A stretch of DNA of 64,000 nucleotides from DASRFA01 sp035651755 (GTDB taxonomy: Bacteria; Desulfobacterota; Binatia; UBA12015): contig DASRFA010000050.1 of assembly GCA_035651755.1 (NCBI GenBank), forward strand, positions 1 through 64,000. Reading direction: 5' to 3'. The translations under genes and the position numbers were made by a program. The notes under the pieces were generated by a model. The model made no database searches. It saw only the letters and a program-made list of their open reading frames with translations, and was not told the origin of the DNA. Shown piece after piece: positions 16,256 through 24,405 of this stretch (the first letter of the stretch is position 1; each line of letters opens with the position of its first letter).

Positions 16256-17116
16256 ATGTCGCGAAAGCGACAAAGCGCCGACCCGCCGGCGCTGCTCGTA
16301 CGGACCCTCGCGGTCGGCTACGCGTCGGGCACGCTGCTCGAGCAGCACGCGCATCCGTGGGGCCAGCTCGTCTACGCAGCCGAGGGCGTGATGAGCGTCC
16401 AGACCGCGGACGGCACGTGGGTCGTTCCGAGCCATCGCGCGGTCTGGATTCCGGCGCACACCGAGCACTCGATCGCGATGTCGGGCCGGGTCGCCATGCG
16501 GACGCTCTATCTCGCGCCCGAGCTGCTCCGAGCGCTTCCCGACCGCTGCAGCGTGCTCGCGATGACGCCGCTCGCGCGCGAGCTCGTGCTGCACGCGGTC
16601 GCGATCGGCGCGCTCCGGAGCGACGTTGCCGCGCACGTCCGCCTGGTGGATTTTCTCCTCGACCACCTCGGTGAGCTGCCCGCGGTCGTGCCGTTCGAGC
16701 TGCCGCTGCCGCGCGACCCGCGCGCGCTTCGCGTGGCGCGGCGGCTGCGCGACGATCCGGCGGGCGGCGTCGACGTCGCGGTGCTCGTCCGCTCGAGCGG
16801 TGCGAGCCGGCGGACGCTCGAGCGCCTCTTCCTCTCCGAGACCGGGCTCACGCTCGGCCGCTGGCAGCAGCAGGCGCGGCTGCTGCACGCGATGCGCCTC
16901 CTCGCGAGCGGCGCTTCGGTCACGTCGGTGGCGCTCGACGTCGGCTACCAGACGACGAGCGCTTTCGTCGCCGCGTTCGCGCGCGCGCTCGGCACGACGC
17001 CCGGGCGCTACGCGCGCGACCGAGCCGAGCCGGCGGCAGCGCCGAGTGCCCGCGACCGGGCGGGGCGGTCGTTGCCCGGCGGAGGCCGTGATATGGGTCG
17101 GCGCCGAGGAGGGTGA
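16256..17116 (+). CDS. AraC-family transcriptional regulator
   Basis: 286 residues. The N-terminal cupin (QHAHPWGQLVYAAEGVMSVQ ... WIPAHTEHSIAM) is the ligand-sensing barrel. The C-terminal part holds two helix-turn-helices: VAVLVRSSGASRRTLERLF and VTSVALDVGYQTTSAFVAAF, with PGRYARD following. Like other single-cupin AraC proteins it may act on its neighbour, the divergent VOC gene. The C-terminal ~35 residues are low-complexity. The start codon sits in a small GTCGC-gaaa-GCGAC hairpin; significance unknown. Confidence 0.88.
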   Translation: MSRKRQSADPPALLVRTLAVGYASGTLLEQHAHPWGQLVYAAEGVMSVQTADGTWVVPSHRAVWIPAHTEHSIAMSGRVAMRTLYLAPELLRALPDRCSVLAMTPLARELVLHAVAIGALRSDVAAHVRLVDFLLDHLGELPAVVPFELPLPRDPRALRVARRLRDDPAGGVDVAVLVRSSGASRRTLERLFLSETGLTLGRWQQQARLLHAMRLLASGASVTSVALDVGYQTTSAFVAAFARALGTTPGRYARDRAEPAAAPSARDRAGRSLPGGGRDMGRRRGG

Positions 17117-17119
17117 TCG

Positions 17120-17458
17120 ATGGTCCTCTTGCTGCACTGGGTGCTGAGCGCGGTGAGCCTCCTGATCGTCGCGCACATCGTCCCGGGGTTCATGGTCGAC
17201 AGCTTCGGGTCGGCGCTCCTCGCCGCCATCGTGGTCGGACTCGTGAACGGGACGCTCGGGCTCTTCCTCAAGATCGTCACCTTCCCGATCACGGTCATCA
17301 CGTTCGGGCTCTTCTTCTTCGTGATCAACGCCCTCATGCTGAAGATGGCGGCGGCCATCGTGCCGGGCTTCCACGTCCTCGGCTTCGGGCCCGCCTTCCT
17401 CGGCGCGATCGTGCTGACGATCCTGAACGCGCTGCTCCGGGGCGTGTTCCTGACGTAG
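17120..17458 (+). CDS. Phage-holin-family-IV-like four-span membrane protein
   Basis: 112 residues, almost wholly hydrophobic, four spans, with the family pattern LLHWVLSAVSLLIVAHIVPG near the start and IVPGFHVLGFGPAFLGAIVL near the end. A GAGGAGGG ribosome site ends 6 bases before the ATG. Despite the family name these proteins are common single chromosomal genes; no other phage gene is nearby. Role unknown. Confidence 0.85.
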   Translation: MVLLLHWVLSAVSLLIVAHIVPGFMVDSFGSALLAAIVVGLVNGTLGLFLKIVTFPITVITFGLFFFVINALMLKMAAAIVPGFHVLGFGPAFLGAIVLTILNALLRGVFLT

Positions 17459-17460
17459 CG

Positions 17461-17994
17461 GTGTCCGACCGGGCCGCGGGTACGGCGCTGCGCGCGCTCC
17501 TCGAGCGGCCGCACGCGCTCGCCGACGTGGAGGACCTCCTGGCGCGCGACCCGTCGCTCGCCGGCGTGCGCGCCGCCGCGATGGGAGACGATCGTGCGCG
17601 CGGGCCGTGGGCGCACGTCGCGGCGGTCGTCGATCGCGTCGAGCGCGCCGCGGCCGGCGACGACGACGCCTGGCTGCTGAAGCTCGTCGCGCTCGTTCAC
17701 GAGGCGCCGCGCGAGACGCTCGGGATGATCGCGGACGCCGGGTTCGCCGACGCGGTGCCGATCGCGGACGCGATCCTGTCCGGGTTCGGGGAGATCTGGA
17801 AGGCGCGCGACGCGGCCGACGTCGGCCGGATCGTCGCGTCGCGCTCGGCGACGCTGCGCGCGCTCCTTCTCTTCGAGGTCGCACACGAGGACGCCGCGAC
17901 CACGGCGATGCGCGCGGCCGCGCGAGCGGGCGGCCTCGAGCGCGAGCTCGACGGCTGGCTCGCCCGCCTGGCCGCTACGAGGAGGCACGAATGA
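17461..17994 (+). CDS. Conserved hypothetical, possible degenerate HD-domain protein
   Basis: 177 residues, GTG start 2 bases after the previous stop and TGA overlapping the next ATG, so it is mid-operon. All-alpha in appearance. The segment WAHVAAVVDRVERAA ... LLKLVALVHEAPRET has the spacing of HD-type phosphohydrolases (H ... H[D/E]), but the second His is followed by Glu rather than Asp, so metal binding is doubtful. Family not securely recognised. Confidence 0.55.
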   Translation: MSDRAAGTALRALLERPHALADVEDLLARDPSLAGVRAAAMGDDRARGPWAHVAAVVDRVERAAAGDDDAWLLKLVALVHEAPRETLGMIADAGFADAVPIADAILSGFGEIWKARDAADVGRIVASRSATLRALLLFEVAHEDAATTAMRAAARAGGLERELDGWLARLAATRRHE

Positions 17995-18587
17995 TTCGAC
18001 CACCGAGCGAGATCCGGAGCGCGCGCCCGAGCGAGATGCCGCGGACGGTCGCCGCGATCGTCGCCGCGTTCATGACCGATCCGCTCGCGCGATTCGCGTG
18101 GCCGACGCCGCACCTGCACCTCGACGGCATGCCCGTCGGCGCGCGCGAGTTCGCGGGACGCGGCTTCGAGCACGGCGCGGCCTACGTCTCCGCCGACTTC
18201 CTCGGCGCCGCGCTGTGGCTGCCGCCGGGAGTCCATCCGAACGGCGAGGCGCTCGAGCGCCTCTTTCGCGCGACCGTGCCGCCCGAGCGCCTGGACGACC
18301 TGCTCGGCACGTTCGAGCAGATGGAGACGCATCACCCCGACGAGCCGCACTGGTACCTCGCGATGCTCGGCGTGGATCCGGTCGCGCAGGGGCGGGGACT
18401 CGGCGCGGAGCTCATGCGCCACGCGCTGGCGCGCTGCGACCGCGAGGGCGCGCTCGCCTACCTCGAGTCGTCGAACCCGCGGAACATCTCGCTCTACCGC
18501 CGCCACGGCTTCGAGGAGATCGGCGAGATCCGGGTGGGCGCGGCGCCGCTCGTGACGCCGATGATCCGACGGCCGCGGTCGCGCTAG
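17991..18587 (+). CDS. GNAT-family N-acetyltransferase
   Basis: 198 residues. The ATG at 17991 overlaps the upstream stop and has a perfect AGGAGG 5 bases before it. The acetyl-CoA loop is VDPVAQGRGLGAELMRHAL, followed by AYLESSNPRNISLYRRHGFEEIG, the typical GNAT C-terminal motif. The upstream acceptor half has a LWLPPGVHPNGE segment seen in members acting on small molecules. Substrate unknown. Converges with the next gene, 9 bases apart. Confidence 0.88.
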   Translation: MIRPPSEIRSARPSEMPRTVAAIVAAFMTDPLARFAWPTPHLHLDGMPVGAREFAGRGFEHGAAYVSADFLGAALWLPPGVHPNGEALERLFRATVPPERLDDLLGTFEQMETHHPDEPHWYLAMLGVDPVAQGRGLGAELMRHALARCDREGALAYLESSNPRNISLYRRHGFEEIGEIRVGAAPLVTPMIRRPRSR

Positions 18588-18596
18588 CGAAGAGCG

Positions 18597-18989
18597 CTAC
18601 CGCCGAAGCCCGAGCTCGGCGGGATCCCAGTACTCGCGCCACCAGGCGATGAGCCCGCCCGCGATGCGACACGCGCTCATTCCGGAGTACTCGACGATCC
18701 GGCCGGTCGCGCGCTCGGCGATCCGGATGCGCCATTCGGCGAGGACGTCGTCGCCGTGGACGGCGAGCCGCTCGAAGTCGAACGAGACCGGCCGCATGCG
18801 CGCGTTCGACGCCCGGACGAGGTCCGCGAACGCCGCGTGGCCGAGCGGTTCCGCGTGGACGGGCGACCGGAACTCGAGGCCGGGCGCGAAGAGCGCGAGG
18901 TAGGCGTCGAGGTCCTCGGCGAGCCAGGCGTCGCGCCGGCGCTCGAAGAGCCGCACCGCTTCGTCCCACGTGAGCATGCGGCCGGGCAT
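18597..18989 (-). CDS. SnoaL-like / NTF2-fold protein
   Basis: 130 residues from ATG 18989 (a second ATG is four codons in). Pattern of the NTF2-like superfamily: AVRLFERRRDAWLAEDLDAYLALFAPGLE at the start, then AWWREYWDPAELGLRR at the end. These small cone-shaped proteins act as isomerases, cyclases or ligand binders, and polyketide or steroid relatives exist. No catalytic residue can be assigned. An in-frame upstream extension is Arg-rich and rejected. Confidence 0.75.
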   Translation of the reverse strand: MPGRMLTWDEAVRLFERRRDAWLAEDLDAYLALFAPGLEFRSPVHAEPLGHAAFADLVRASNARMRPVSFDFERLAVHGDDVLAEWRIRIAERATGRIVEYSGMSACRIAGGLIAWWREYWDPAELGLRR

Positions 18990-19136
18990 AGCACGGGACC
19001 CCACTCCCTGCGGGCCCCGCGGGCCCGCTTCGCTCGGGCGCGCGCGATGCGCGCAGAGTGACGAGGTGGCGCCCTTTCGCCGACAATTCGCGGGGCTGAC
19101 ACGAGCCCGCCACACGCGGCCGCTAAGGTCGCACGC

Positions 19137-19724
19137 GTGAATGAAGGAAAAATCGAAAGTGAAGGGTGCGCCGGCGTGCGCCGGATGGCCGAAGGCGGCC
19201 GCGTCGTGCGGCCGCTCCGGCGCGAGGATTTCGAGGAGCTGATGCGCCTCGAGGAGGACGTGTTCGGGGCCGAAGGCGAGGCGGTCCTGGGCGCCTACTA
19301 CGTGCGGCTCTGCTGCGAGTTCTTCCGCGACACCTGCTTCGTCGCGGTCGATCGCGGGAAGCCGGTCGGCTATGCACTCTGCTTCGTCCAGGACCGCGAG
19401 GCGTACTGCACGACGCTCGCCGTCCTGCCGCGCTACCAGGGCTCGCGCGTGCTCGTCGGTCTCGTCGCCGCGCTCGTGCGCGCGCTGGTCGCGCGCGTCG
19501 ACTCCTGCTGGTTCACCGTCAAGGCCGACAACGTAGCCGCGCGGTCGCTGCACGCCGCGCTCGGCGCACGCGAGGTCGAGGTGCGGCGGGACTTCTACGG
19601 GCCGGGCGACGACCGGATCGTGTCGCGCATCGACCGCGGCGATCTCGTGCGCGCGTGGCGGCGGTACGCGCGCGTCGCGGCGGCGTTCGGAATCGAGCCG
19701 GCGCGCGCGGAGGCCGCGGCATGA
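19137..19724 (+). CDS. GNAT-family N-acetyltransferase
   Basis: 195 residues, GTG start. RPLRREDFEELMRLEEDVFG opens the fold. The acetyl-CoA loop is diverged (TLAVLPRYQGSRVLVGLVAAL, with no clear RxxGxG). The end reads FTVKADNVAARSLHAALGAR. It starts an operon of three genes joined by 4-base overlaps: acetyltransferase, PlsC-type acyltransferase, ureohydrolase. Confidence 0.82.
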   Translation: MNEGKIESEGCAGVRRMAEGGRVVRPLRREDFEELMRLEEDVFGAEGEAVLGAYYVRLCCEFFRDTCFVAVDRGKPVGYALCFVQDREAYCTTLAVLPRYQGSRVLVGLVAALVRALVARVDSCWFTVKADNVAARSLHAALGAREVEVRRDFYGPGDDRIVSRIDRGDLVRAWRRYARVAAAFGIEPARAEAAA

Positions 19725-20560
19725 TCGCGACCGGCGCGGGATGGCTGCCGGGCGCGGGAGCGTCGCTGCCCGGCGATCGCTTCGACCATCCCGGCTCCGC
19801 CGACGCGCGATCGCGCGCCGGCCGGAGTCGCGCGGCCGCGGCTTGGTGCGCGATGCGGAGCGTTTCGCGCGTCGCGCGCCGGATCGCGGCCACACGCCGC
19901 GCCGCCGCGCCGCCTGCCGGGACGGCGGACGGCATCCGCGCGCGGGCTTTCGCCTTCTCGCGGCTCGCTGGCGAGATCAGCGCGGCGCACGGGCTTCGCA
20001 CGGCGATCGCCGGACCGGTGCCGCGGGCGCCGGTGATCCTCGCCGCGAACCACGTGAGCTACGTCGACCCGCTGGTGCTGGCGGCGCTCGTCCCGTGCGT
20101 GCCGCTCGCGAAGCGGGAGGTCGCGCGCTGGCCGCTCATCGGCTCGGCCGGCCGGGCGCACGGCGTCCTGTTCGTCGAGCGCGGCGACGCGCGGAGCGGT
20201 GCGGCGAGCCTCCTGCGGGCGCGCCGGGCGCTCGCCTCCGGCGTCTCGGTCCTCAACTTCCCGGAGGGCACGACCACGCGCGGCGACGGCGTCCTGCCGT
20301 TCCGGCGCGGGATCTTCGGTCTCGCGCGCGCTCTCTCGATCCCCGTGGTGCCGGTCGCGATCCAGCTCGAGGACCCCGCGCTCTCGTGGACGGGCGACGC
20401 GCGCTTCGTCCCCCACTACCTCCGCATGGCGGCGCGCGGCGGCGCGCTGGTCCACGTGCGCTTCGGGTACCCGATGACGCCCGAGCGCTACGGCAGCGCC
20501 GAGGACCTCGCACGCGAGGCGCGCGCGATCGTCGGACACATGCTCGCGGTGGCCGCATGA
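19721..20560 (+). CDS. PlsC-type 1-acyl-glycerol-phosphate acyltransferase family protein
   Basis: 279 residues. Acyltransferase motif I NHVSYVDP (His111, Asp116), motif II in GVLFVERGD, and motif III FPEGTTTRGD. The N-terminal ~70 residues are Arg/Ala-rich, without a clear membrane span, and the true start could be the later Met at about residue 45. The substrate might be a lysophospholipid or an ornithine/amine-linked lipid given its partners (inference). The ATG overlaps the previous stop and its own stop overlaps the next ATG. Confidence 0.85.
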   Translation: MIATGAGWLPGAGASLPGDRFDHPGSADARSRAGRSRAAAAWCAMRSVSRVARRIAATRRAAAPPAGTADGIRARAFAFSRLAGEISAAHGLRTAIAGPVPRAPVILAANHVSYVDPLVLAALVPCVPLAKREVARWPLIGSAGRAHGVLFVERGDARSGAASLLRARRALASGVSVLNFPEGTTTRGDGVLPFRRGIFGLARALSIPVVPVAIQLEDPALSWTGDARFVPHYLRMAARGGALVHVRFGYPMTPERYGSAEDLAREARAIVGHMLAVAA

Positions 20561-21555
20561 GCGCGCCCGCGATCGCGGAGACCGAGCGCGCGCGCGCGGC
20601 GGCGCAGCAGCCGGCGCTCGACTACATCCGCTCCGGCCAGACGCCGTTCTTCCGCTTGCCGCTGTGCGATGCCGAGCGGCGGCGCGGGTCGCGCGAGCGC
20701 GCGGGCGCCGTCGTCCTCGGCGTCCCGTACGACGGCGGCGCGACCGTGCACGCCGGCGCGCGCCTCGCGCCGTACCACGTGCGGAGGGTGAGCGCGTTCC
20801 TGCAGCCGTTCCACCCGTACCACCAGGTCGACGTCTTCGAGGCGACGCGCGCCGTCGACGGCGGCAACGTCGCGTTTCCGCCCTTCGACCCGCACGCGGT
20901 GCGGGAGGCGATTCGCGCGGAGGTCGCGGACGTGCTCGCCGGCGGCGCGGTGCCGATCCTCCTCGGCGGAGACCACTCGATCGCGCTTCCCGCGCTGCGC
21001 GCCGCCGCCGAGCGGCACGGTCCGCTCGCCGTCGTCCACGTCGACGCGCACCCCGACACCAGCGACGACGCCGTCTGGGGCGACGCCTACCACCACGGCA
21101 CGCCGCTCCGGCACGCGCTCGAGGAGCGCCTCGTCGAAGACGGGCAGCTCTACCAGGTCGGGGTCCGCGCGCCGTCCGCCGACGCGCTCGAGGCGTCGTT
21201 CTCGCGCCGCCGCGGAGCGCGCGTCTACACCGCGTTCGAGACCGCGGAGCGCGGCGTCGACAGCATCGCCGCGGACGTCCGCCGCCGGATCGGCGATCGC
21301 AAGACCTACTTGACGTTCGACGTCGACGCGATCGATCCGGCGTTCGCGCCCGGAACCGGCACGCCGGTGCCGGGCGGGCTCACGTCGCGCGAGGCCATCC
21401 AGCTCGTGCGCGGTCTCGCGGGCGTCTCGCTCGTCGGGATGGACGTCGTCGAGGTGTGCCCCGCGCTCGACCACGCGGACCTCACGTGCCACCTCGCGGC
21501 GCACCTGCTGTACGAGGGGCTCGGGCTCGTCGCGCTGCGCGCGGACGCGGGCTGA
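20557..21555 (+). CDS. Ureohydrolase (agmatinase/arginase family)
   Basis: 332 residues. The binuclear manganese ligands are present: LLGGDHS, VHVDAHPDT and FDVDAIDPAFAPGTG. The substrate-side PVPGG and HGTPLR motifs place it with agmatinase, guanidinobutyrase and guanidinopropionase rather than true arginase. It hydrolyses a guanidino compound to urea and amine. It is the last gene of the GNAT-acyltransferase-ureohydrolase operon and converges with pckG, 6 bases apart. Confidence 0.88.
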   Translation: MSAPAIAETERARAAAQQPALDYIRSGQTPFFRLPLCDAERRRGSRERAGAVVLGVPYDGGATVHAGARLAPYHVRRVSAFLQPFHPYHQVDVFEATRAVDGGNVAFPPFDPHAVREAIRAEVADVLAGGAVPILLGGDHSIALPALRAAAERHGPLAVVHVDAHPDTSDDAVWGDAYHHGTPLRHALEERLVEDGQLYQVGVRAPSADALEASFSRRRGARVYTAFETAERGVDSIAADVRRRIGDRKTYLTFDVDAIDPAFAPGTGTPVPGGLTSREAIQLVRGLAGVSLVGMDVVEVCPALDHADLTCHLAAHLLYEGLGLVALRADAG

Positions 21556-21561
21556 GCTTCT

Positions 21562-23337
21562 TCAGACGCGCGAGAGCAGAAGCTCGCGCTGCAGCACGAG
21601 GGCGCGCGGCATCGTCGCCGACAGCTTCTCGAAGAGCTCGTCCTGCAGCTTGAACTCCTCGCGCCACTCGTCGCGATCGATGTGGGTCGCGGCGTCGAGC
21701 TGCTCGGGCGAGATGTCGAGGCCGTGCATGTCGAGCTGGCCGTGCTTCGGCACCCAGCCGAGCGTCGTCTCGTGGCCGCCGACCCGCCCGAGCGCGCGGT
21801 CGACGATCCACTTGAGCACACGCATGTTCTCCCCGAAGCCCGGCCAGAGGAACTTCCCGTTCTTGTCCTGACGGAACCAGTTCACCTGGAAGATCTTGGG
21901 CGGGTTCGGGATGCGGTGCTGCATGTCCAGCCAGTGCTGGAAGTAGCGGCCCATGTCGTAGCCGCAGAAGGGCAGCATGGCCATCGGGTCGCGCCGTACG
22001 ACGCCGACCTTGCCGGTCGCCGCGGCCGTCGTCTCGCTGCCCATCGTCGCGCCGAGATACACGCCGTGCGTCCAGTTGAAGCTCTGGAGGACGAGCGGGA
22101 CGGTGGTGGAGCGGCGGCCGCCGAAGATGATCGCCGAGATCGGCACGCCCTGCGGATCGTTCGCCTTGGGCGAGAGCGCCGGGTTGTTCGTCATGGGCGC
22201 GGTGAAGCGGCTGTTGGGGTGCGCCGCCTTGTCGGCGGAGCCGCGCTTCCAGGGGCGGCCCTGCCAGTCGATGAGGTCCTCCGTCGGCGCGCCGTCGATG
22301 CCCTCCCACCAGACGTCGCCGTCCTTCGTCATCGCGACGTTGGTGAAGAGCGTGTTCCTCTGCACGGACGCCATCGCGTTCGCGTTCGACTTGAGGCTCG
22401 TCCCGGGCGCGACGCCGAAGTACCCGGCCTCCGGGTTGATCGCCCACAGACGGCCGTCGTCGCCGACGCGCATCCAGGCGATGTCGTCGCCGACCGTCCA
22501 CACCTTCCAGCCCTTGAACGCCGGCGGCGGGATCAGCATCGCGAAGTTCGTCTTGCCGCACGCGCTCGGGAACGCGGCGGCGACGTACGTCGTCTCGCCC
22601 TGCGGGCTCTCGACGCCGAGGATCAGCATGTGCTCGGCGAGCCAGCCCTCCTGCCGCCCGAGGTAGGAGCCGATGCGGAGCGCGAGGCACTTCTTGCCGA
22701 GGAGCACGTTGCCGCCGTAGCCGCTGCCGCACGACCAGATCGTGTTGTCCTGCGGGAAGTGGCAGATGAAGCGCTTCTCGGGGTCGAGGTCGAGCGTCGA
22801 GTGGAGGCCGCGGTTGAAGTCGTTCGAGTCGCCGAGCATCTCGAGCGCCGGAGTCCCCATGCGCGTCATGATGCGCATGTTCAGGACGACGTAGACGCTG
22901 TCGGTGATCTCGATGCCGATCTTCGAGAGCTTCGATCCGACGGGGCCCATCACGTACGGGATCACGTACATCGTCCGGCCGCGCATCGAGCCCGAGAAGA
23001 GCTTCCCGAGCTTGGCGTACGCGTCCTTCGGCTCCATCCAGTTGTTCGTCGGACCCGCTTCATCGCGCGTAGGGGTGCAGATGAAGGTGAGGTGCTCGAC
23101 GCGGGCGACGTCGTTCGGGTTCGAGCGGTGGAGGTAGCAGCCGGGGCGCTTCTCGGGGTTGAGCGGGATCAGCAGGCCCTGCGCGACGGCTTCCTCGGTG
23201 AGGCGCTTCCGCTCCTCTTCCGAGCCGTCGCACCAGACGATGCGGTCGGGCTGCGTGAGCTTGGCCATCTCGCTCACCCAGGCCTCGAGATGCGGGTTGG
23301 CCGGAAGAGCGTCCCTGCGCTGCGCTGCCGTGCTCAT
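21562..23337 (-). CDS. pckG: Phosphoenolpyruvate carboxykinase (GTP)
   Basis: 591 residues from the ATG at 23337, the normal bacterial length; the extension to 23448 is rejected. Diagnostic segments are the kinase P-loop PSACGKTNFAM with its reactive Cys, NFNRGLHSTLD-type N-terminal motif, WTVGDDIAWM (metal) and the guanine-site region near FGGRRSTTVPLV. It makes phosphoenolpyruvate from oxaloacetate for gluconeogenesis. A candidate -10 on the minus strand is TATACT (23421-23426); its -35 is weak. Confidence 0.96.
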   Translation of the reverse strand: MSTAAQRRDALPANPHLEAWVSEMAKLTQPDRIVWCDGSEEERKRLTEEAVAQGLLIPLNPEKRPGCYLHRSNPNDVARVEHLTFICTPTRDEAGPTNNWMEPKDAYAKLGKLFSGSMRGRTMYVIPYVMGPVGSKLSKIGIEITDSVYVVLNMRIMTRMGTPALEMLGDSNDFNRGLHSTLDLDPEKRFICHFPQDNTIWSCGSGYGGNVLLGKKCLALRIGSYLGRQEGWLAEHMLILGVESPQGETTYVAAAFPSACGKTNFAMLIPPPAFKGWKVWTVGDDIAWMRVGDDGRLWAINPEAGYFGVAPGTSLKSNANAMASVQRNTLFTNVAMTKDGDVWWEGIDGAPTEDLIDWQGRPWKRGSADKAAHPNSRFTAPMTNNPALSPKANDPQGVPISAIIFGGRRSTTVPLVLQSFNWTHGVYLGATMGSETTAAATGKVGVVRRDPMAMLPFCGYDMGRYFQHWLDMQHRIPNPPKIFQVNWFRQDKNGKFLWPGFGENMRVLKWIVDRALGRVGGHETTLGWVPKHGQLDMHGLDISPEQLDAATHIDRDEWREEFKLQDELFEKLSATMPRALVLQRELLLSRV

Positions 23338-23536
23338 GCCTCTCGCTTCTCCCTTGTTGCGCGTATCGCCGTGGGGTGGGGCCGGTCGGCGCGGCTGGCG
23401 CCGGCGCGTGAGAAAGCGCCAGTATAGCGGAACCCGGGAATACGACACCAGCTACGAATCTGGAGGGTCCCGCATGAGGACTGCTTATGCGCGGGCCGAA
23501 TCGATAGGCGCTGCTCGCGCCCGGCCCGGGGATCCC

Positions 23537-24238
23537 TCAGGAGGCCGCGGAGCGGAGGAACGTACGCCCGACGATCCGGAGGAAGCGCGCGCTCAGGTCG
23601 TCGAGCGAGCCCGGCATGCCGCTCGCGACCCACTGCGACAGGTGTGCCTGGTCGATCCCGCTGAACAGCACTGCCAGGTACGCGGGGTCCTCGTCGATGA
23701 ACGCGCCGCTCGCGACCCCGCGCGCGAAGATGTCCGCTTGCAGCGCGTGGATCTTCTCCGACAGGGCCCGGCGCGCACCCACCGCCGGCTGGAGCGCCCA
23801 CGACGTGCCGGTGCGGAGGTGCATGCGAAGGAAGTCCGGGTGCTCGTGGAAGTACGCGACGTAGGCGCGGGCGAGCTCCTCGAGCGCCCGGACCGGGTCC
23901 GCGTGCTCGGCGACGACCGAGCGTGCGAGCGCGAGCAGCTCGTTTCCGCGCCGATCGATGATCGACGCGAAGAGCTGCTCCTTCCCGGGGAAGAGCGTGT
24001 AGATCGACCCCATCGAGAGGCCCGCGAGCCGCGAGATGTCCTGCACCTTGGCGGCGTCGAAGCCCTGGTCGGCGAAGACGCGCTCGGCCGCGATCAGGAT
24101 GTGCTCGCGGTAGAGGTTCTCGCGGGCCTCGCGCGCGACTGCGCGCGGGCCTGTCCCGTTCGCGGCGCGCGCGCGGCGGCCCGCCTGGCCGGCCGGCGCG
24201 GCGCTGCGCGCTCCGCTCTTGCCCGTTGCCGTCGTCAT
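23537..24238 (-). CDS. TetR-family transcriptional repressor
   Basis: 233 residues. After a 35-residue basic, Ala-rich N-terminal arm comes the TetR helix-turn-helix: RVFADQGFDAAKVQDISRLA then MGSIYTLFPGKEQLF. The all-helical C-terminal domain ends in a segment typical of fatty-acid or xenobiotic-sensing TetRs. It is divergent from the LLM/ALDH/ADH/amidohydrolase genes. A perfect inverted repeat in the intervening 167 bases is the probable operator, so it most likely controls that run and itself. Confidence 0.9.
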   Translation of the reverse strand: MTTATGKSGARSAAPAGQAGRRARAANGTGPRAVAREARENLYREHILIAAERVFADQGFDAAKVQDISRLAGLSMGSIYTLFPGKEQLFASIIDRRGNELLALARSVVAEHADPVRALEELARAYVAYFHEHPDFLRMHLRTGTSWALQPAVGARRALSEKIHALQADIFARGVASGAFIDEDPAYLAVLFSGIDQAHLSQWVASGMPGSLDDLSARFLRIVGRTFLRSAAS

Positions 24239-24294
24239 CGAATCGCTGCTCGAATCGCTGCTCCGACTGTCGAATCATATCAGAACGAAACCGA

Positions 24295-24328
24295 TTGACA
24301 AGTCGCGATTCCGAATGGTAGTTCGGAA
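24295..24328 (+). promoter_or_regulatory. Promoter with perfect inverted-repeat operator, probable TetR site
   Basis: TTGACA at 24295-24300 is followed by TTCCGAA-tggtag-TTCGGAA (24309-24328), a perfect 7-bp inverted repeat with a 6-base centre. It covers the expected -10 (TAGTTC at 24319, 18-base spacer). Binding here would block the LLM gene 78 bases downstream. Location and symmetry fit the divergent TetR; binding is not shown. Confidence 0.6.
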
Positions 24329-24405
24329 ATCCTCGCGTCGCGCCTGCGGACCCGTTGCCGGGGGGTGCGGCGCGCGCGCGTTCAGAGGCCAGCGGAGGAC
24401 GAGCG

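Noticed and set aside
16256..16271. GTCGC-gaaa-GCGAC hairpin over the AraC-gene start as a regulatory RNA switch
   Set aside because: Only 5 bp of stem, partly dictated by codons; expected by chance at this composition.
17120..17458. Phage-holin family gene as sign of a prophage
   Set aside because: No integrase, structural or lysis genes around it; the family is common as a chromosomal singleton.
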